A stretch of 46,651 nt of DNA, taken from NCBI GenBank assembly GCA_018716975.1, contig DVJE01000020.1, positions 1 through 46,651 of the forward strand, read 5' to 3'. The notes below the pieces were generated by a model. That model did no database searches and had not been told where the DNA came from. It saw only the letters and a program-made list of their open reading frames with translations. Position 1 is the first letter of the stretch; each line of letters begins with the position of its first letter. Both the position numbers and the translations under genes were made by a program. Source of the stretch: Candidatus Gallacutalibacter stercoravium. GTDB lineage: Bacteria; Bacillota; Clostridia; Oscillospirales; Acutalibacteraceae. Below are positions 6,792-15,805 of this stretch, one piece after another.

Positions 6792-6901
6792 TCTCTTCTC
6801 CATTCTCCGCCGGCAAGGGTAACGCCTGGCGCCGGCCAATCCGCGGCGGGGGAAGGGCCGGCCTTGTATTTTCGACCAACGGCGTACTAATTGTTACAAA
6901 A

Positions 6902-6930
6902 AGTATACTCTGTTTTGCGCCGGTTGACAA
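6902..6930 (-). promoter_or_regulatory. glyA promoter
   Basis: On the minus strand TTGTCA (6930-6925), 17 bases, TATACT (6907-6902). It gives a leader of about 105 bases with a GC-rich hairpin upstream of the ribosome binding site. Confidence 0.8.
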
Positions 6931-6934
6931 GAGG

Positions 6935-7615
6935 TTATCCCATTGCGCCGGCCCAGAAAAAACGCACAGCCCACAGAATAGCAAGGTGCAAGGGGTAGAA
7001 CCAATAAAACAGCCACCTGAGCCATCTGCCGCGCCCTGTGCCGCCCTTTTTGCCGTTATACAGCCCAATGGGCAGCGCTGCGGCCACCGCGTATTGCTCT
7101 AAGGTTCCCCAATAGCAAAATAAGGTGCAAGCGCAAAAGGCGGCTATTTGCATCAGGCGGGGGCGTCTTATCCGGCCGCACACCGCAAACAGCAAGATGA
7201 GCAGCACGCCGAACGCGCCGTAATCGGTTTGCAGCAGTTCCGCCGCCACAATGAAGGATACGGCGCCCAAAAAGGCGGCAACCGGAAGGGATTCGCTCCA
7301 GGCATCCAACATCCAAACCACCGCCAGCCCCATGCTCAGGGTGAAAAATACGTTTTGATGGCTCCAATCCGGAAATCCGCTTGTTAGAGCCAGGTCGAAG
7401 GGGATTTCTGAAAGCAGGGCAAATAACCCCAACCGTGCCAAATACCGGGGCACAGAGGAGGTGTGGCGGTAACCCTCCACAAGGCAAAAGCAGTAAATAG
7501 GAAAGGCCAGCCGCCCGATGATGCGCATCCATTGCGCCTGCGGGAACAGTACCGCCCCGGTGTGATCCAGCGCCATGCTCAGCAAAGCAATAAGCTTTAA
7601 TACCGTTGTGCTCAT
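6935..7615 (-). CDS. TraX family membrane protein
   Basis: A 226-residue integral membrane protein with about seven to eight hydrophobic helices. The opening LKLIALLSMALDHTGAVLFP followed by MRIIGRLAFPIYCFCLVEGYRHT is the TraX signature. F-plasmid TraX acetylates pilin, but chromosomal copies in Firmicutes have no known substrate and are related to membrane acyltransferases. The ATG at 7615 overlaps the stop of the upstream glycosylase gene (ATGA), so the two are co-translated. No conjugation genes lie nearby, so a pilin role is unlikely. The family call is firm and the function is open. Confidence 0.88.
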   Translation of the reverse strand: MSTTVLKLIALLSMALDHTGAVLFPQAQWMRIIGRLAFPIYCFCLVEGYRHTSSVPRYLARLGLFALLSEIPFDLALTSGFPDWSHQNVFFTLSMGLAVVWMLDAWSESLPVAAFLGAVSFIVAAELLQTDYGAFGVLLILLFAVCGRIRRPRLMQIAAFCACTLFCYWGTLEQYAVAAALPIGLYNGKKGGTGRGRWLRWLFYWFYPLHLAILWAVRFFWAGAMG

Positions 7616-8112
7616 GGCCTGCCCTCCTCCACTAAGCGCCGCACAGGGCGCCATTGCTCCAGCTTGTCTGCAAAACGCATGGCTCTGGCCGGGCTGCTGG
7701 AAGGCAAGGCGATCCAGTAGGCGGGCTGCTTGGGCGTTTCGCCCACCAGCCGGCGAAAAAAGGCCGCGGCATTGGCGCTGTTAAAGCACACCCCCTGCAA
7801 AGTGGGGTGGCGGCGGATCAATCCCGCCAAATCGTTGGGGGCGGGGCGAGTAATCGAAGAATCCAAGCTGCCTTGCCTATCGCAGCTTTGCAGCACGTCC
7901 CAAAGGGCAATGCGCTTTTCATATAAAAACGCTACCCGCTGGCTGTACGCCGGCGGGGCCTGCAAGCCCCATAGGGCAAAAAGCAAGGGCCAAAACTGAT
8001 TGCGGGGATGGCCGTAATATTGCTTTTTTTGCAAAGATTGCACGCTGGGCATGGTGCCCAAAATTAAAACGCGGCAATCGGTTGGTTCGATGGGCGGGAA
8101 GGATACCGGCAC
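7612..8112 (-). CDS. Uracil-DNA-glycosylase superfamily protein (deoxyinosine glycosylase type)
   Basis: The protein has 166 residues if it begins at the GTG at 8112, which follows AAAGGAG. The segment RVLILGTMPSVQSLQKK followed by YYGHPRNQFWPLL is the active-site signature of the single-domain deoxyinosine/mismatch glycosylase branch. VCFNSANAAAF and LPSSSPARA are the later substrate loops. Such enzymes remove damaged bases and start base-excision repair. It is divergent from endonuclease III, a partner in the same repair pathway, and is coupled to the TraX-like gene by an ATGA overlap. Confidence 0.87.
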   Translation of the reverse strand: MPVSFPPIEPTDCRVLILGTMPSVQSLQKKQYYGHPRNQFWPLLFALWGLQAPPAYSQRVAFLYEKRIALWDVLQSCDRQGSLDSSITRPAPNDLAGLIRRHPTLQGVCFNSANAAAFFRRLVGETPKQPAYWIALPSSSPARAMRFADKLEQWRPVRRLVEEGRP

Positions 8113-8192
8113 GGCGCCCCACTCCTTTCTGAATTTTATTGTATAAGGCGGCAAAAAAGAAGTCAACCGTTTTGCCCGGCGCGAAGCTGTTC

Positions 8193-8221
8193 TTGAGAAA
8201 AAGTGAAAATACGTGTATAAT
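8193..8221 (+). promoter_or_regulatory. Promoter of the endonuclease III gene
   Basis: TTGAGA (8193-8198), 17 bases, TATAAT (8216-8221). The leader of about 85 bases contains two small hairpins (AACAGCG/CGCTGTT and TTCGCGCCGC/GCGGCGAA) before AAAGGAG. Confidence 0.8.
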
Positions 8222-8311
8222 GCCCATAAAGACGGAATTTTCAACAGCGGCTTTTCGCTGTTCGCGCCGCCTGCGTGCGATGCGGCGAACGATAATAAAA
8301 GGAGAGTCTAC

Positions 8312-8971
8312 ATGACCGATAAAGAAAAAGCCCTTTGCGCCGTAGAAGCGCTCAAAAAGGAGTACCCCGACGCCTTGTGTTCCCTTACTTATACCGATCC
8401 GCTCCAGCTGCTGATCGCCACCCGTTTGGCGGCCCAGTGCACGGATGCAAGGGTGAATATGGTAACGCCCGCTTTGTTTGCCCGGTTTCCCGATGTAAAC
8501 GCCTTTGCCGACGCTTCTTTGGAAGAAGTGGAGGATTTGATTCGCACCTGCGGGCTGTATAAAACCAAAGCGAGGGATATCATCGCCCTATGCAAGATGT
8601 TGCGGGATGAATTCGGCGGGCAGGTTCCCGGCACATTAGAGGAGCTCACCCGTTTGCCCGGTATTGGAAGAAAAACGGCCAATTTGGTTTTGGGCGATAT
8701 CTTTCATAAGCCCGCGGTGGTGGTGGATACCCACTGCATCCGCCTAACCTCCCGCCTGGGGCTGCACAACAGCAAAGACCCGTATAAGGTAGAGATGATC
8801 TTAAAGGATCTGCTGCCGCCGGAGGAATCCAACAACTTTTGCCACCGCTTGGTGCTGCACGGGCGCGCGGTGTGCGATGCGCGCAAGCCCAACTGCCCGG
8901 CCTGCTGCATGAACGCTTTTTGCGCTTACTGGCAGCAAAAACAGGCCCAACAACCGGAGCAACCGGCTTAA
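8312..8971 (+). CDS. nth: Endonuclease III (DNA glycosylase/AP lyase)
   Basis: A 219-residue base-excision repair enzyme that removes oxidised pyrimidines and cuts the abasic site. The helix-hairpin-helix is LPGIGRKTANLVLGD with catalytic Lys121. Asp139 in VVVDTHC is the second catalytic residue. The C-terminal Fe-S loop has the exact C-X6-C-X2-C-X5-C spacing. The ATG at 8312 follows AAAGGAGAG; the 33 in-frame codons upstream are leader. The gene is divergent from the mismatch glycosylase. All key residues are present, so it should be active. Confidence 0.97.
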   Translation: MTDKEKALCAVEALKKEYPDALCSLTYTDPLQLLIATRLAAQCTDARVNMVTPALFARFPDVNAFADASLEEVEDLIRTCGLYKTKARDIIALCKMLRDEFGGQVPGTLEELTRLPGIGRKTANLVLGDIFHKPAVVVDTHCIRLTSRLGLHNSKDPYKVEMILKDLLPPEESNNFCHRLVLHGRAVCDARKPNCPACCMNAFCAYWQQKQAQQPEQPA

Positions 8972-9071
8972 CCTTCTTTTTTGATTCTACCGGTTTCAAA
9001 CGGTTGATACGGCGGGGCTGTAGCCCGGCCTAGATGAATGATATGAAATAAAATGAGATGGGAGCGATAGC

Positions 9072-10799
9072 GTGACAAAACTGCATGAACAAATTACAGA
9101 AACACAGACTTGGGCGCTTTCGTTTACGCTGCAAACAATGCACAACGGCACGCTGGTTAAAATGGTGGAAGACGGCAAAAACACCGTGGCGCTTTCGCTG
9201 AAAGACGGTAAGCTGCAAGTGGCGCTGCGCACCTACCGCAAGGATAACCCCTTGCAAATGGCAACGCCGGTGTCGCAAGGCGACGCTGTTTCGCTGGTTT
9301 GGCTGGGCAGCCGGGTGGAGCTGCGCATAGGCAACACGGTGGCAGAAGAGGATTGGCCCATCGGTTCTTGTTTTCAGGGCGGCGAGACGGAAATCATCGC
9401 CCAAGAGGGCGTTATAGATGTGGCTTTTGCCCCTTGCGCCGCGCCTTTACAGGAAGCGGAAAGCGAATTTACCAATGCGCAGTATTGGACGCCTCAATGG
9501 GCGGTGGAAAATGTGGGCGACTGCATGCCCTTTGCCGATGATGGGGTTTACCACCTGTTTTATTTAAAGGATAGGCACAGCCACACCAGCAAGTGGGGGC
9601 TGGGGGCCCATCAATTTGCCCATGTTTCTACCAAGGATTTTAAAACCTGGACCAAGCATCCCTTGGCGGTGCCCATCACCCACCAATGGGAGGGATCCAT
9701 CTGCACCGGCTCCATCTTAAAGGCGCAGGGGCAATATTATGCCTTTTACGCCGTGCGCATGAGCGACGGAACGGGAGCCAAGCTCAGCTGGGCCGTGAGC
9801 AAGGATTGCGTGCATTTTGAAAAATCCGAGCAGTATTTCACCTTGCAGGATCCTTATGAAAAAACCTCTGCCCGGGATCCCATGGTGTTCCAGGACGAAC
9901 AAGGCGTTTATCATATGCTGGTAACCACCAGCCTGGTGGATAAACCCGAGCCCCGCAACGGCTGCTTGGCCCACCTAACTTCTAACGATTTGCAGCATTG
10001 GCAGCAGCACGATCCCTTTATTGTGCCGGGTTACACCGATCAGCCGGAGTGCAGCGATTATTTCTGCTGGAACGGCTGGTATTATCTCATATTCAGCAAT
10101 TATGGCTTTGCCAAATACCGCTATTCCCGTTCCCCCTTCGGCCCGTGGATCAAGCCCCAAAACGAAGCGTTGGGCGGTTATGTATACCGTGTGCCCAAGA
10201 CGGCGGCTTTTGGAGACAACCGCCGCATTGCCGCCGGGTTCCTGCCCCATGCCCAAAACGGCGATAGCTATGCGGGCAACGTTGTTTTTCGCGAGCTGAT
10301 ACAAAATCAAGACGGCACGTTGGATATTGCCAATGTGCCCGAGTTGCTGCCGCAGCCTTCTGTTGGCCAAGGCAGCTGGGTGGTGCGTCCCCAGGCGCCG
10401 GAAGAGTATGCCCAGGCCGATTGGGTAAAACTGCCCGCCGCATCTTTCGTGCGGCTGAAAATAAAGCCCGACTCTCCCAGCGTGTCTTACGGCTTAACGC
10501 TGCGCCAGGAGGGCGGCCGCGGCTATGAAATCCGGCTGGATCCGTTTTGGCAAAAGGCGGGCATTTACCGCCGGGACGGCAACCTGTTTTTTGACGCCGA
10601 TAGAAGCGCCCTGCCCGGCGTAAAAGGATTGGAAGACGAGGTAATCCTGGAACTTTCGGTTTACCGCAATATTTTAGATGTTTGCATCAACGGCCGTTGG
10701 GCCACGCTGCGCCGTGTGGACGAGTGGGATGAAACCGCCGGTTATACCTTGGGCGGCTTTTCAAACGGCGGCGGCGCGTCTTTTGCCGTTCTTCCGTAA
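9072..10799 (+). CDS. GH32-like glycoside hydrolase with extra N-terminal domain
   Basis: A 575-residue protein starting at a GTG preceded by GGGAG. After about 130 beta-rich residues, a five-bladed propeller of the GH32/43/62/68 clan begins at YWTPQWAVENVGDCMPF. Asp150 is the likely nucleophile, RDP at 268-270 the transition-state stabiliser, and Glu326 in QPECSDY the acid/base. GH32 enzymes cleave fructosides such as sucrose, inulin and levan. Here the usual WMNDPNG is altered to VGDCMPF, so the substrate may differ. No signal peptide is visible, so it acts in the cytoplasm. About 170 residues follow the propeller as a beta-sandwich. A terminator follows. Confidence 0.8.
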   Translation: MTKLHEQITETQTWALSFTLQTMHNGTLVKMVEDGKNTVALSLKDGKLQVALRTYRKDNPLQMATPVSQGDAVSLVWLGSRVELRIGNTVAEEDWPIGSCFQGGETEIIAQEGVIDVAFAPCAAPLQEAESEFTNAQYWTPQWAVENVGDCMPFADDGVYHLFYLKDRHSHTSKWGLGAHQFAHVSTKDFKTWTKHPLAVPITHQWEGSICTGSILKAQGQYYAFYAVRMSDGTGAKLSWAVSKDCVHFEKSEQYFTLQDPYEKTSARDPMVFQDEQGVYHMLVTTSLVDKPEPRNGCLAHLTSNDLQHWQQHDPFIVPGYTDQPECSDYFCWNGWYYLIFSNYGFAKYRYSRSPFGPWIKPQNEALGGYVYRVPKTAAFGDNRRIAAGFLPHAQNGDSYAGNVVFRELIQNQDGTLDIANVPELLPQPSVGQGSWVVRPQAPEEYAQADWVKLPAASFVRLKIKPDSPSVSYGLTLRQEGGRGYEIRLDPFWQKAGIYRRDGNLFFDADRSALPGVKGLEDEVILELSVYRNILDVCINGRWATLRRVDEWDETAGYTLGGFSNGGGASFAVLP

Positions 10800-10835
10800 C
10801 AGCCGTTCGCTTTTCGCAAAAGCGCGCAAATACTT

Positions 10836-10875
10836 GTCCCGCAAAGGGGAATGTTTCCTCTTTGCGGGACTTTTG
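10836..10875 (+). terminator. Terminator after the GH32-like gene
   Basis: GTCCCGCAAAG pairs with CTTTGCGGGAC around a short loop and is followed by TTTT. Confidence 0.85.
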
Positions 10876-10933
10876 CGTTTAGCCGCGGCTTTATGCAATT
10901 TTTGTGATGGCGTCTCTTCGCTTTCATGCTGGA

Positions 10934-11860
10934 TTAATAACCCCAATAGGCCAGCGTTTCTTCGATAATTTTTATGAAATCCGCGCGCCTGCGGGGCGCA
11001 TTTTGCACAGAAGAAAGCAGCTGCAATGGGTTCACCAGATCTCGAAATAGGGCTAGTTCAAACCAATGAGGGGGCAATTTTCTGTGAGCAACCGAGTGAT
11101 AAACCTGCTCAAACAAGGCGAAATGGTCCTGTGTAAAAAATGTGCGGTATCGAAAAAATTGCCCGATATCAGCCAAAGAATGCCCCGTGCATGCGCTCTC
11201 CCAATCCACAAAAAACACGCGTTGATTGTTATCCACCAGCATATTGGCCGGCCGAAAGTCGCAGTGGATAAACGACTGGTAGGCGTCGATTTCGGGTAGA
11301 TAGGCTTGTTTATCCTGCACCAAGCGCAAAACTCTATCCCGCAAAGGGCCGCCTAGGTTGGCCGCCACCGCAGGAGTATCTAGAAAAGACTGGTACCACA
11401 GGGCAAAGGGCGGCACATCCAGCTCCTTTAGCCCGCTGAGCTTTTCTGGGGGTGTGCTATGAATCACCGCAGCCGCCTCGGCAGCCTGTTTTACAAAAAT
11501 CATCTCGCACCGGCGGCTTTGCGCCATCACTTTTTGCAAAGAGACGCCTTCTATATACTGATAGATAAATATACGCCCATAAGGCGCCGTGGTGTGAAAC
11601 AACAGGGCAGGAATAGTTACCCTGTCTTTTACTAAGCGATAGGCAACCGGTTCGTTGTTAAAATCGGCGCTGTTTGTGACCCGCAATAAAAACTTGCCCC
11701 GGTTGGTGCCAACGGCATAGTTGCTGTTGCGGCACCCCAACCGGATCGCTTCAAAACCGCTTACGGTTAACGTCTTGTCGTATTGAGCAAAAATTTTTTG
11801 GATATCGTCAATGTGAATATCCATCAGGGGAACATAGCGCTCCCAATCTAAATCCAGCAT
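10934..11860 (-). CDS. APH-type phosphotransferase (kinase-like fold)
   Basis: A 308-residue member of the aminoglycoside-phosphotransferase/choline-kinase fold. The catalytic loop is HCDFRPANML (His199, Asp201, Asn206) and the metal-binding Asp219 lies in FFVDWESAC. FIYQYIEGVSL is the hinge strand. Such proteins phosphorylate small molecules such as sugars, homoserine, choline or antibiotics; nothing here identifies which. The ATG at 11860 has GGAGGG upstream and is preferred over the longer frame starting at 11905. It stands alone beside the sugar-degradation genes, so a sugar or amino-alcohol kinase is as likely as resistance. Confidence 0.85.
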   Translation of the reverse strand: MLDLDWERYVPLMDIHIDDIQKIFAQYDKTLTVSGFEAIRLGCRNSNYAVGTNRGKFLLRVTNSADFNNEPVAYRLVKDRVTIPALLFHTTAPYGRIFIYQYIEGVSLQKVMAQSRRCEMIFVKQAAEAAAVIHSTPPEKLSGLKELDVPPFALWYQSFLDTPAVAANLGGPLRDRVLRLVQDKQAYLPEIDAYQSFIHCDFRPANMLVDNNQRVFFVDWESACTGHSLADIGQFFRYRTFFTQDHFALFEQVYHSVAHRKLPPHWFELALFRDLVNPLQLLSSVQNAPRRRADFIKIIEETLAYWGY

Positions 11861-12149
11861 GTTAAAACCCTCCGCCGGCGTTGTTTGTACAATTACGCTG
11901 TGCATTTACCGAAAAGCGATTGTTTTATCAAAAAAAAACTCCATATCCCCCTTGCCCATCGAGTTGCGGTGAGTGGAATTTTTGCCACAGAAAGCGGCGG
12001 GCGCTTGCGCCTCTTTAACTACAGCATTTATCCATTGCCGCGCCAGTGATAGCCTTTTGTTATGAAAACCACACGAAAAAGAATACCGCCATTTTTATGC
12101 TGTTTATGGTAATATAAGAATTTTGTTTAGCCGCATTAGCAGTAAAATC

Positions 12150-12187
12150 GTTTGGCAAAAAAGCCGGTGGGCGCATGACCTACCGGC
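12150..12187 (-). terminator. Terminator of the ROK/mannosidase/SIS operon
   Basis: On the minus strand GCCGGTAGG and CCCACCGGC pair with one mismatch around a seven-base loop and are followed by TTTTTT. The remaining bases of 11861-12240 show no gene and only weak, unassigned AT-rich promoter-like stretches. Confidence 0.8.
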
Positions 12188-12240
12188 ATGGATAATTGCC
12201 TTTAAAGTAAAATTGTATCGGGTATCCGCAATTCTCACGT

Positions 12241-13236
12241 TTAGGAGCAATCGACTGCGGCCCGGCTGTTGACCGCTACGGAAACGGCCGCCACATCCCC
12301 CAGGGCGTCGCCTAGCCCGGCGGGCACAATGCGGCAGCAATCCCGGCTCAGGGCCAAACTTTCGCGCTGCAGCACCTCCAGTGCCGGGCCCCGCAGCAGC
12401 CCCTCGCTGCGGGCAAAGATGCTGCCGATGACAACCCGGTCGGGGTTGAGCAAATCCACCAGCATCGCCAGGGCGGCCCCCAGGCATCGCCCGCTTACCC
12501 GGTAGATTTCAGTTGCCAGTGGGTCGCCGCCTTGGGCTGCTTGAGCGATGCTTTGGGCGGTTAGTTGATCCAGCTGTTCCACAGTGGGGCAAAAGGAGAT
12601 GGAAACACCCTGTTGCAGCTTTTCCAGCACCATAGCCCTGCCCAACTGCGCAATGCCGCCGCCGCTGCAAAAGCCCTCAAAGGATCCGGCTTTGCCGTAG
12701 CCTACGGGGGCGTATTCCGTGGGGAGCGGGCAGCGGATGTGCCCCAGCTCGCCGGCCAGATTGGCGCTGCCCGTATAAAGCCGGCCGTTTAAAATAAGGC
12801 CCGCCCCCAAACCGGTGCCGAAGGTTAAAAACACCATGTTTTGAGCCCCGCGCCCTGCGCCGAAGCGCCACTCCGCCAGGGCGCAAGCATCGGCGTCGTT
12901 TTGCAACGCAACGGGTAGGCCCAGCTCTTTTTCTAAATCGGCCACAATGGGAACATCATCCCACCCCGGCAGGTTGGGAGGGGAGAGGATCCGGCCGGTG
13001 CGGCTGTTTAGAGGCCCGCCGCAACTAATGCCGGCGGCCGCCAGCTGTTGCCGTTGCAGCCCCGCTTGTTCTAGGGCCTGGGCAAGCCCTTTTGTCAGCA
13101 GCGCCAGCGCTGCAGGATAACCTTGAGGCGTGGGGAATTTGGCCTTTGCCAAAATTTCAACGGCGCCGCCCTCCACCTTGGCCACACTGGCCGCCAGCTT
13201 GGTGCCGCCGATATCCAGCCCCGCATAATACGCCAT
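12241..13236 (-). CDS. ROK family sugar kinase
   Basis: A 331-residue kinase of the ROK family. DIGGTK at residues 8-13 is the ATP phosphate loop, ALQNDADACALAEW holds the catalytic Asp, and FGTGLGAGLILNGRLYTGSANLAGELGH is the family signature. It would phosphorylate a hexose (glucose, mannose, fructose or N-acetylmannosamine) in the cytoplasm. The zinc-binding CxCGxxGCxE loop of most ROK proteins is degenerate: after GELGHIRCP it reads YGKAGSFEGFCSGGG and lacks three of the cysteines. It is the last gene of the operon after the GH38 mannosidase, so mannose or mannose-derived sugar is the likely substrate. No DNA-binding domain is present. Confidence 0.92.
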   Translation of the reverse strand: MAYYAGLDIGGTKLAASVAKVEGGAVEILAKAKFPTPQGYPAALALLTKGLAQALEQAGLQRQQLAAAGISCGGPLNSRTGRILSPPNLPGWDDVPIVADLEKELGLPVALQNDADACALAEWRFGAGRGAQNMVFLTFGTGLGAGLILNGRLYTGSANLAGELGHIRCPLPTEYAPVGYGKAGSFEGFCSGGGIAQLGRAMVLEKLQQGVSISFCPTVEQLDQLTAQSIAQAAQGGDPLATEIYRVSGRCLGAALAMLVDLLNPDRVVIGSIFARSEGLLRGPALEVLQRESLALSRDCCRIVPAGLGDALGDVAAVSVAVNSRAAVDCS

Positions 13237-13285
13237 ATGAAAAGCCCTCTCTTTCTAAAACTGTGGCGCCCGGTAATGCCTGCTG

Positions 13286-15769
13286 CTATTGGGCCGGGCA
13301 ATCCAACTCGGTTAAAAGAATTTTTGAAATTTCACCGGCGGCTTTGCCATCGATAAGGGGAAGATACAGGGTCTTGACTTCCTGCGGCTTTAGCGTTACG
13401 GAAAAAGACACCGCTGGTGCCAAAAGGGAAACATCGGCCTTTGCAGCCTTGCCTGAGGTTTCATACAGGCGCAGCACAATCCCGCGCCCATTTTCGGCAG
13501 CTTTCATGCTGGATAAGCCAACCGATCCGCCTGCTATTGATATGCCGGAAGAGAGGGGCTCCAGCGGCCCGTTGTGATGTGTTTCCATTAAAACATCCGG
13601 CGGCGCATTGAGCAAAGCGGCGCGCTTTACAACATCGGAGGGATCGGCCCCGCAGGGGGTGAGCACATAAGAGAACAACTGATCGCCTTGATCCATGGGC
13701 TCCATCAAATCATCCCTTTGCCCAAAGTGATCGGCAAAAAAGCAACCGCGGGCTATGATCATGCGCATGTCGTTATCCTTAACAGAAAAGCTGTATTTGC
13801 AGTCGTTCAGCAGGGCCAAGCCTTCGCCGCTGCTGCGCTCGCGGGTGCAAATCCAATCTTGGGCGGGCTGCTCTAAGCCGTCGGGTTCCTTTTGCACAAA
13901 GCCGTAGGGCATAGAGTAAACCGCCACAGGATCCGCTATCCGCAGCGGGAACGACAGCTTGATAATTTTTAAGGTTTCGTAAAAGCGCAGCCGTGCGCGC
14001 ACTTCCAGCTCTTTTTTGCCGGGGTAGAGGTAGAAATCCTGAATAAGCTCAGAAGAGCCGTACCGGCTCACCACCCGCACGCCCGCGCGAATGGGGCCGT
14101 TATCCAGCACGCGAAACTGCGCATTGCTAAAGCTGCCGATTTCTTTATCAAACACAAACCGCTCGTGGGCCCAAGTGTCTGACGGGGTGTCGTCGATAAC
14201 CACCGCCTTGGCCAGCGGCCCGGCGGCGTATTCCCGGCCGGTTTCTTTATCAAAATAGCTGGCGATGCCGCCGCTTTGCTGGTCAAACACCACACGCAGG
14301 CAGTCGTTTTCCAAAGTGGTTTGGGTGGCGGAAACAGCAGCGCCCGCCGGGGCTTGCAAAACTTCATCCTTATACACATGGTAGCAGGCATAACCCAAGG
14401 CGGGCACATGAGCCCAAAACAGGGTGTTGCCCAAATCGCCGCCGTTGGTTTGCGGCCCGCGTACGGTTTGGCTGGGCACCGGGCGGCCCTCATTGTCGGT
14501 TACGCCGGATACGGTGGTGTTTAGCTGCACAGGCATATCCAGCGGGAAGGAATGGGGGTTAAACACCACCACAGGCGCGCCTTCCCCTTGTTTTTCCCAC
14601 AGGATCCAGCCGTTCTTTTGGGCGGGCGCATGGTTTAGCACGTTGGTGGTGCGCACGTTCCAAGCCATGCGATGCAGGGCCTGGCTGGCGAGCTGGGCCG
14701 CTGTGTCGGCGGCTGCGCCAAAGGAATTAAGGGCCTCGCCGTAGGCTTCGCGAATACAGCATCCGGCCAACACGTCGTGGAACTGGTTAAACAGCACCTT
14801 TTCCCACGCGGCGCGAATTTCGCTGTTGTGGGTGGGGGTGCCCAGCAGCAAATGACACAGCAGATCGTATTTTTCCGCTTTGATGAGGGCTTGCTCCGCT
14901 TTGCGGTTGGCCGTTTTTACCGCTGCGTTGGCGCTGTAGCAGCCGCTGGCGTGGTGCTGCAAATCTTCCTTTACCGTGATGAGCCCGCCGGTTATGCCGC
15001 TTTGTAACAAATCGGCAAAATAGGTCGGCGTGCCGGAAAAACAAACATCCTCCTGATTTTGGCACACCTGGGTAAGCGCCTGCAACCCCCGGATGGTGGG
15101 GCCGCCGCCGTGGTTGCCCACACCGTAAAAGTCCAGGTAGGGGTGGCCGTCTTCTAAGGCGCGCCGGCGCAGAGCCTCCACCTTGGCGCTGCATGCCTCG
15201 GTACCGGGGGGCGGCCCCCAATTGTCGTTATACACATAGGTAATGCGGTGAGTCAGCACCCGGCTGCCGTCGGGGGATTGCCACCAAAACAGGTTTTGGG
15301 GCAGGTTGGGCTTTTCGGTATCGCTGGGGCGCATAAACACATAGTTGGTGATGCCGGCCTTTTGCAGCAGCTGGGGCAGCATACCGTTGTGGCCGAAAGA
15401 ATCCACATTGTAGCCCACGGTGGCCGTTTGCCCGAACTTTTCTTGAAAATAGCGCTGGGAGTACAGCAAATGCCGGGCAAAGGATTCGCCGCAAGGGATG
15501 TTGCAATCGGGCTGCACCCACATGCCCCCTACCACAGACCAGCGGCCCTCTTTTACCCGCCGCTGGATTTGTTGGAACATGCCGGGATCAATTTGCTCCA
15601 CCCATTGATAGTAGCCCGCGCAAGCGCTGGTGAATACATAGTTGGGGAATTCTTCCATGCGGTCCAGCGCCGAGCGGAAGGTAGACAGGATCTCCGACAG
15701 CCCCTCTGATTTATTCCACAGCCATACGGGATCAATGTGGGCGGCGCCAATCAAATAAACCTGTTTCAA
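13286..15769 (-). CDS. GH38 alpha-mannosidase
   Basis: An 827-residue retaining glycosidase. The zinc site begins with AAHIDPVW (His11, Asp13), and the nucleophile is Asp123 in GYNVDSFGHNGMLPQLL. GNHGGGPT carries another active-site His. The second half is the beta-sandwich region typical of GH38. It would remove alpha-linked mannose from N-glycan or yeast-mannan fragments. No signal peptide is seen, so it acts on imported oligosaccharides. It starts with TTG at 15769, seven bases after AGGAGG. The SIS gene upstream and the ROK kinase downstream suggest a complete route from mannoside to sugar phosphate, but no dedicated importer lies in the window. Confidence 0.95.
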   Translation of the reverse strand: MKQVYLIGAAHIDPVWLWNKSEGLSEILSTFRSALDRMEEFPNYVFTSACAGYYQWVEQIDPGMFQQIQRRVKEGRWSVVGGMWVQPDCNIPCGESFARHLLYSQRYFQEKFGQTATVGYNVDSFGHNGMLPQLLQKAGITNYVFMRPSDTEKPNLPQNLFWWQSPDGSRVLTHRITYVYNDNWGPPPGTEACSAKVEALRRRALEDGHPYLDFYGVGNHGGGPTIRGLQALTQVCQNQEDVCFSGTPTYFADLLQSGITGGLITVKEDLQHHASGCYSANAAVKTANRKAEQALIKAEKYDLLCHLLLGTPTHNSEIRAAWEKVLFNQFHDVLAGCCIREAYGEALNSFGAAADTAAQLASQALHRMAWNVRTTNVLNHAPAQKNGWILWEKQGEGAPVVVFNPHSFPLDMPVQLNTTVSGVTDNEGRPVPSQTVRGPQTNGGDLGNTLFWAHVPALGYACYHVYKDEVLQAPAGAAVSATQTTLENDCLRVVFDQQSGGIASYFDKETGREYAAGPLAKAVVIDDTPSDTWAHERFVFDKEIGSFSNAQFRVLDNGPIRAGVRVVSRYGSSELIQDFYLYPGKKELEVRARLRFYETLKIIKLSFPLRIADPVAVYSMPYGFVQKEPDGLEQPAQDWICTRERSSGEGLALLNDCKYSFSVKDNDMRMIIARGCFFADHFGQRDDLMEPMDQGDQLFSYVLTPCGADPSDVVKRAALLNAPPDVLMETHHNGPLEPLSSGISIAGGSVGLSSMKAAENGRGIVLRLYETSGKAAKADVSLLAPAVSFSVTLKPQEVKTLYLPLIDGKAAGEISKILLTELDCPAQ

Positions 15770-15805
15770 TGTTTTCCCTCCTTTTGTTTCGTTTCTCGTT
15801 CGGCA

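Noticed and set aside
6792-6901. glyA leader as a folate or glycine riboswitch
   Set aside because: The leader is short and only one GC-rich hairpin is seen; none of the conserved THF or glycine aptamer segments is present.
6935-7615. TraX-like gene as evidence of a conjugative element
   Set aside because: No relaxase, mating-pair or integrase gene is nearby, and chromosomal TraX relatives are common in Firmicutes.
10934-11860. APH-type kinase as an aminoglycoside resistance gene
   Set aside because: The kinase fold is shared by many sugar and choline kinases. The context is sugar metabolism and nothing specific for aminoglycosides is seen.
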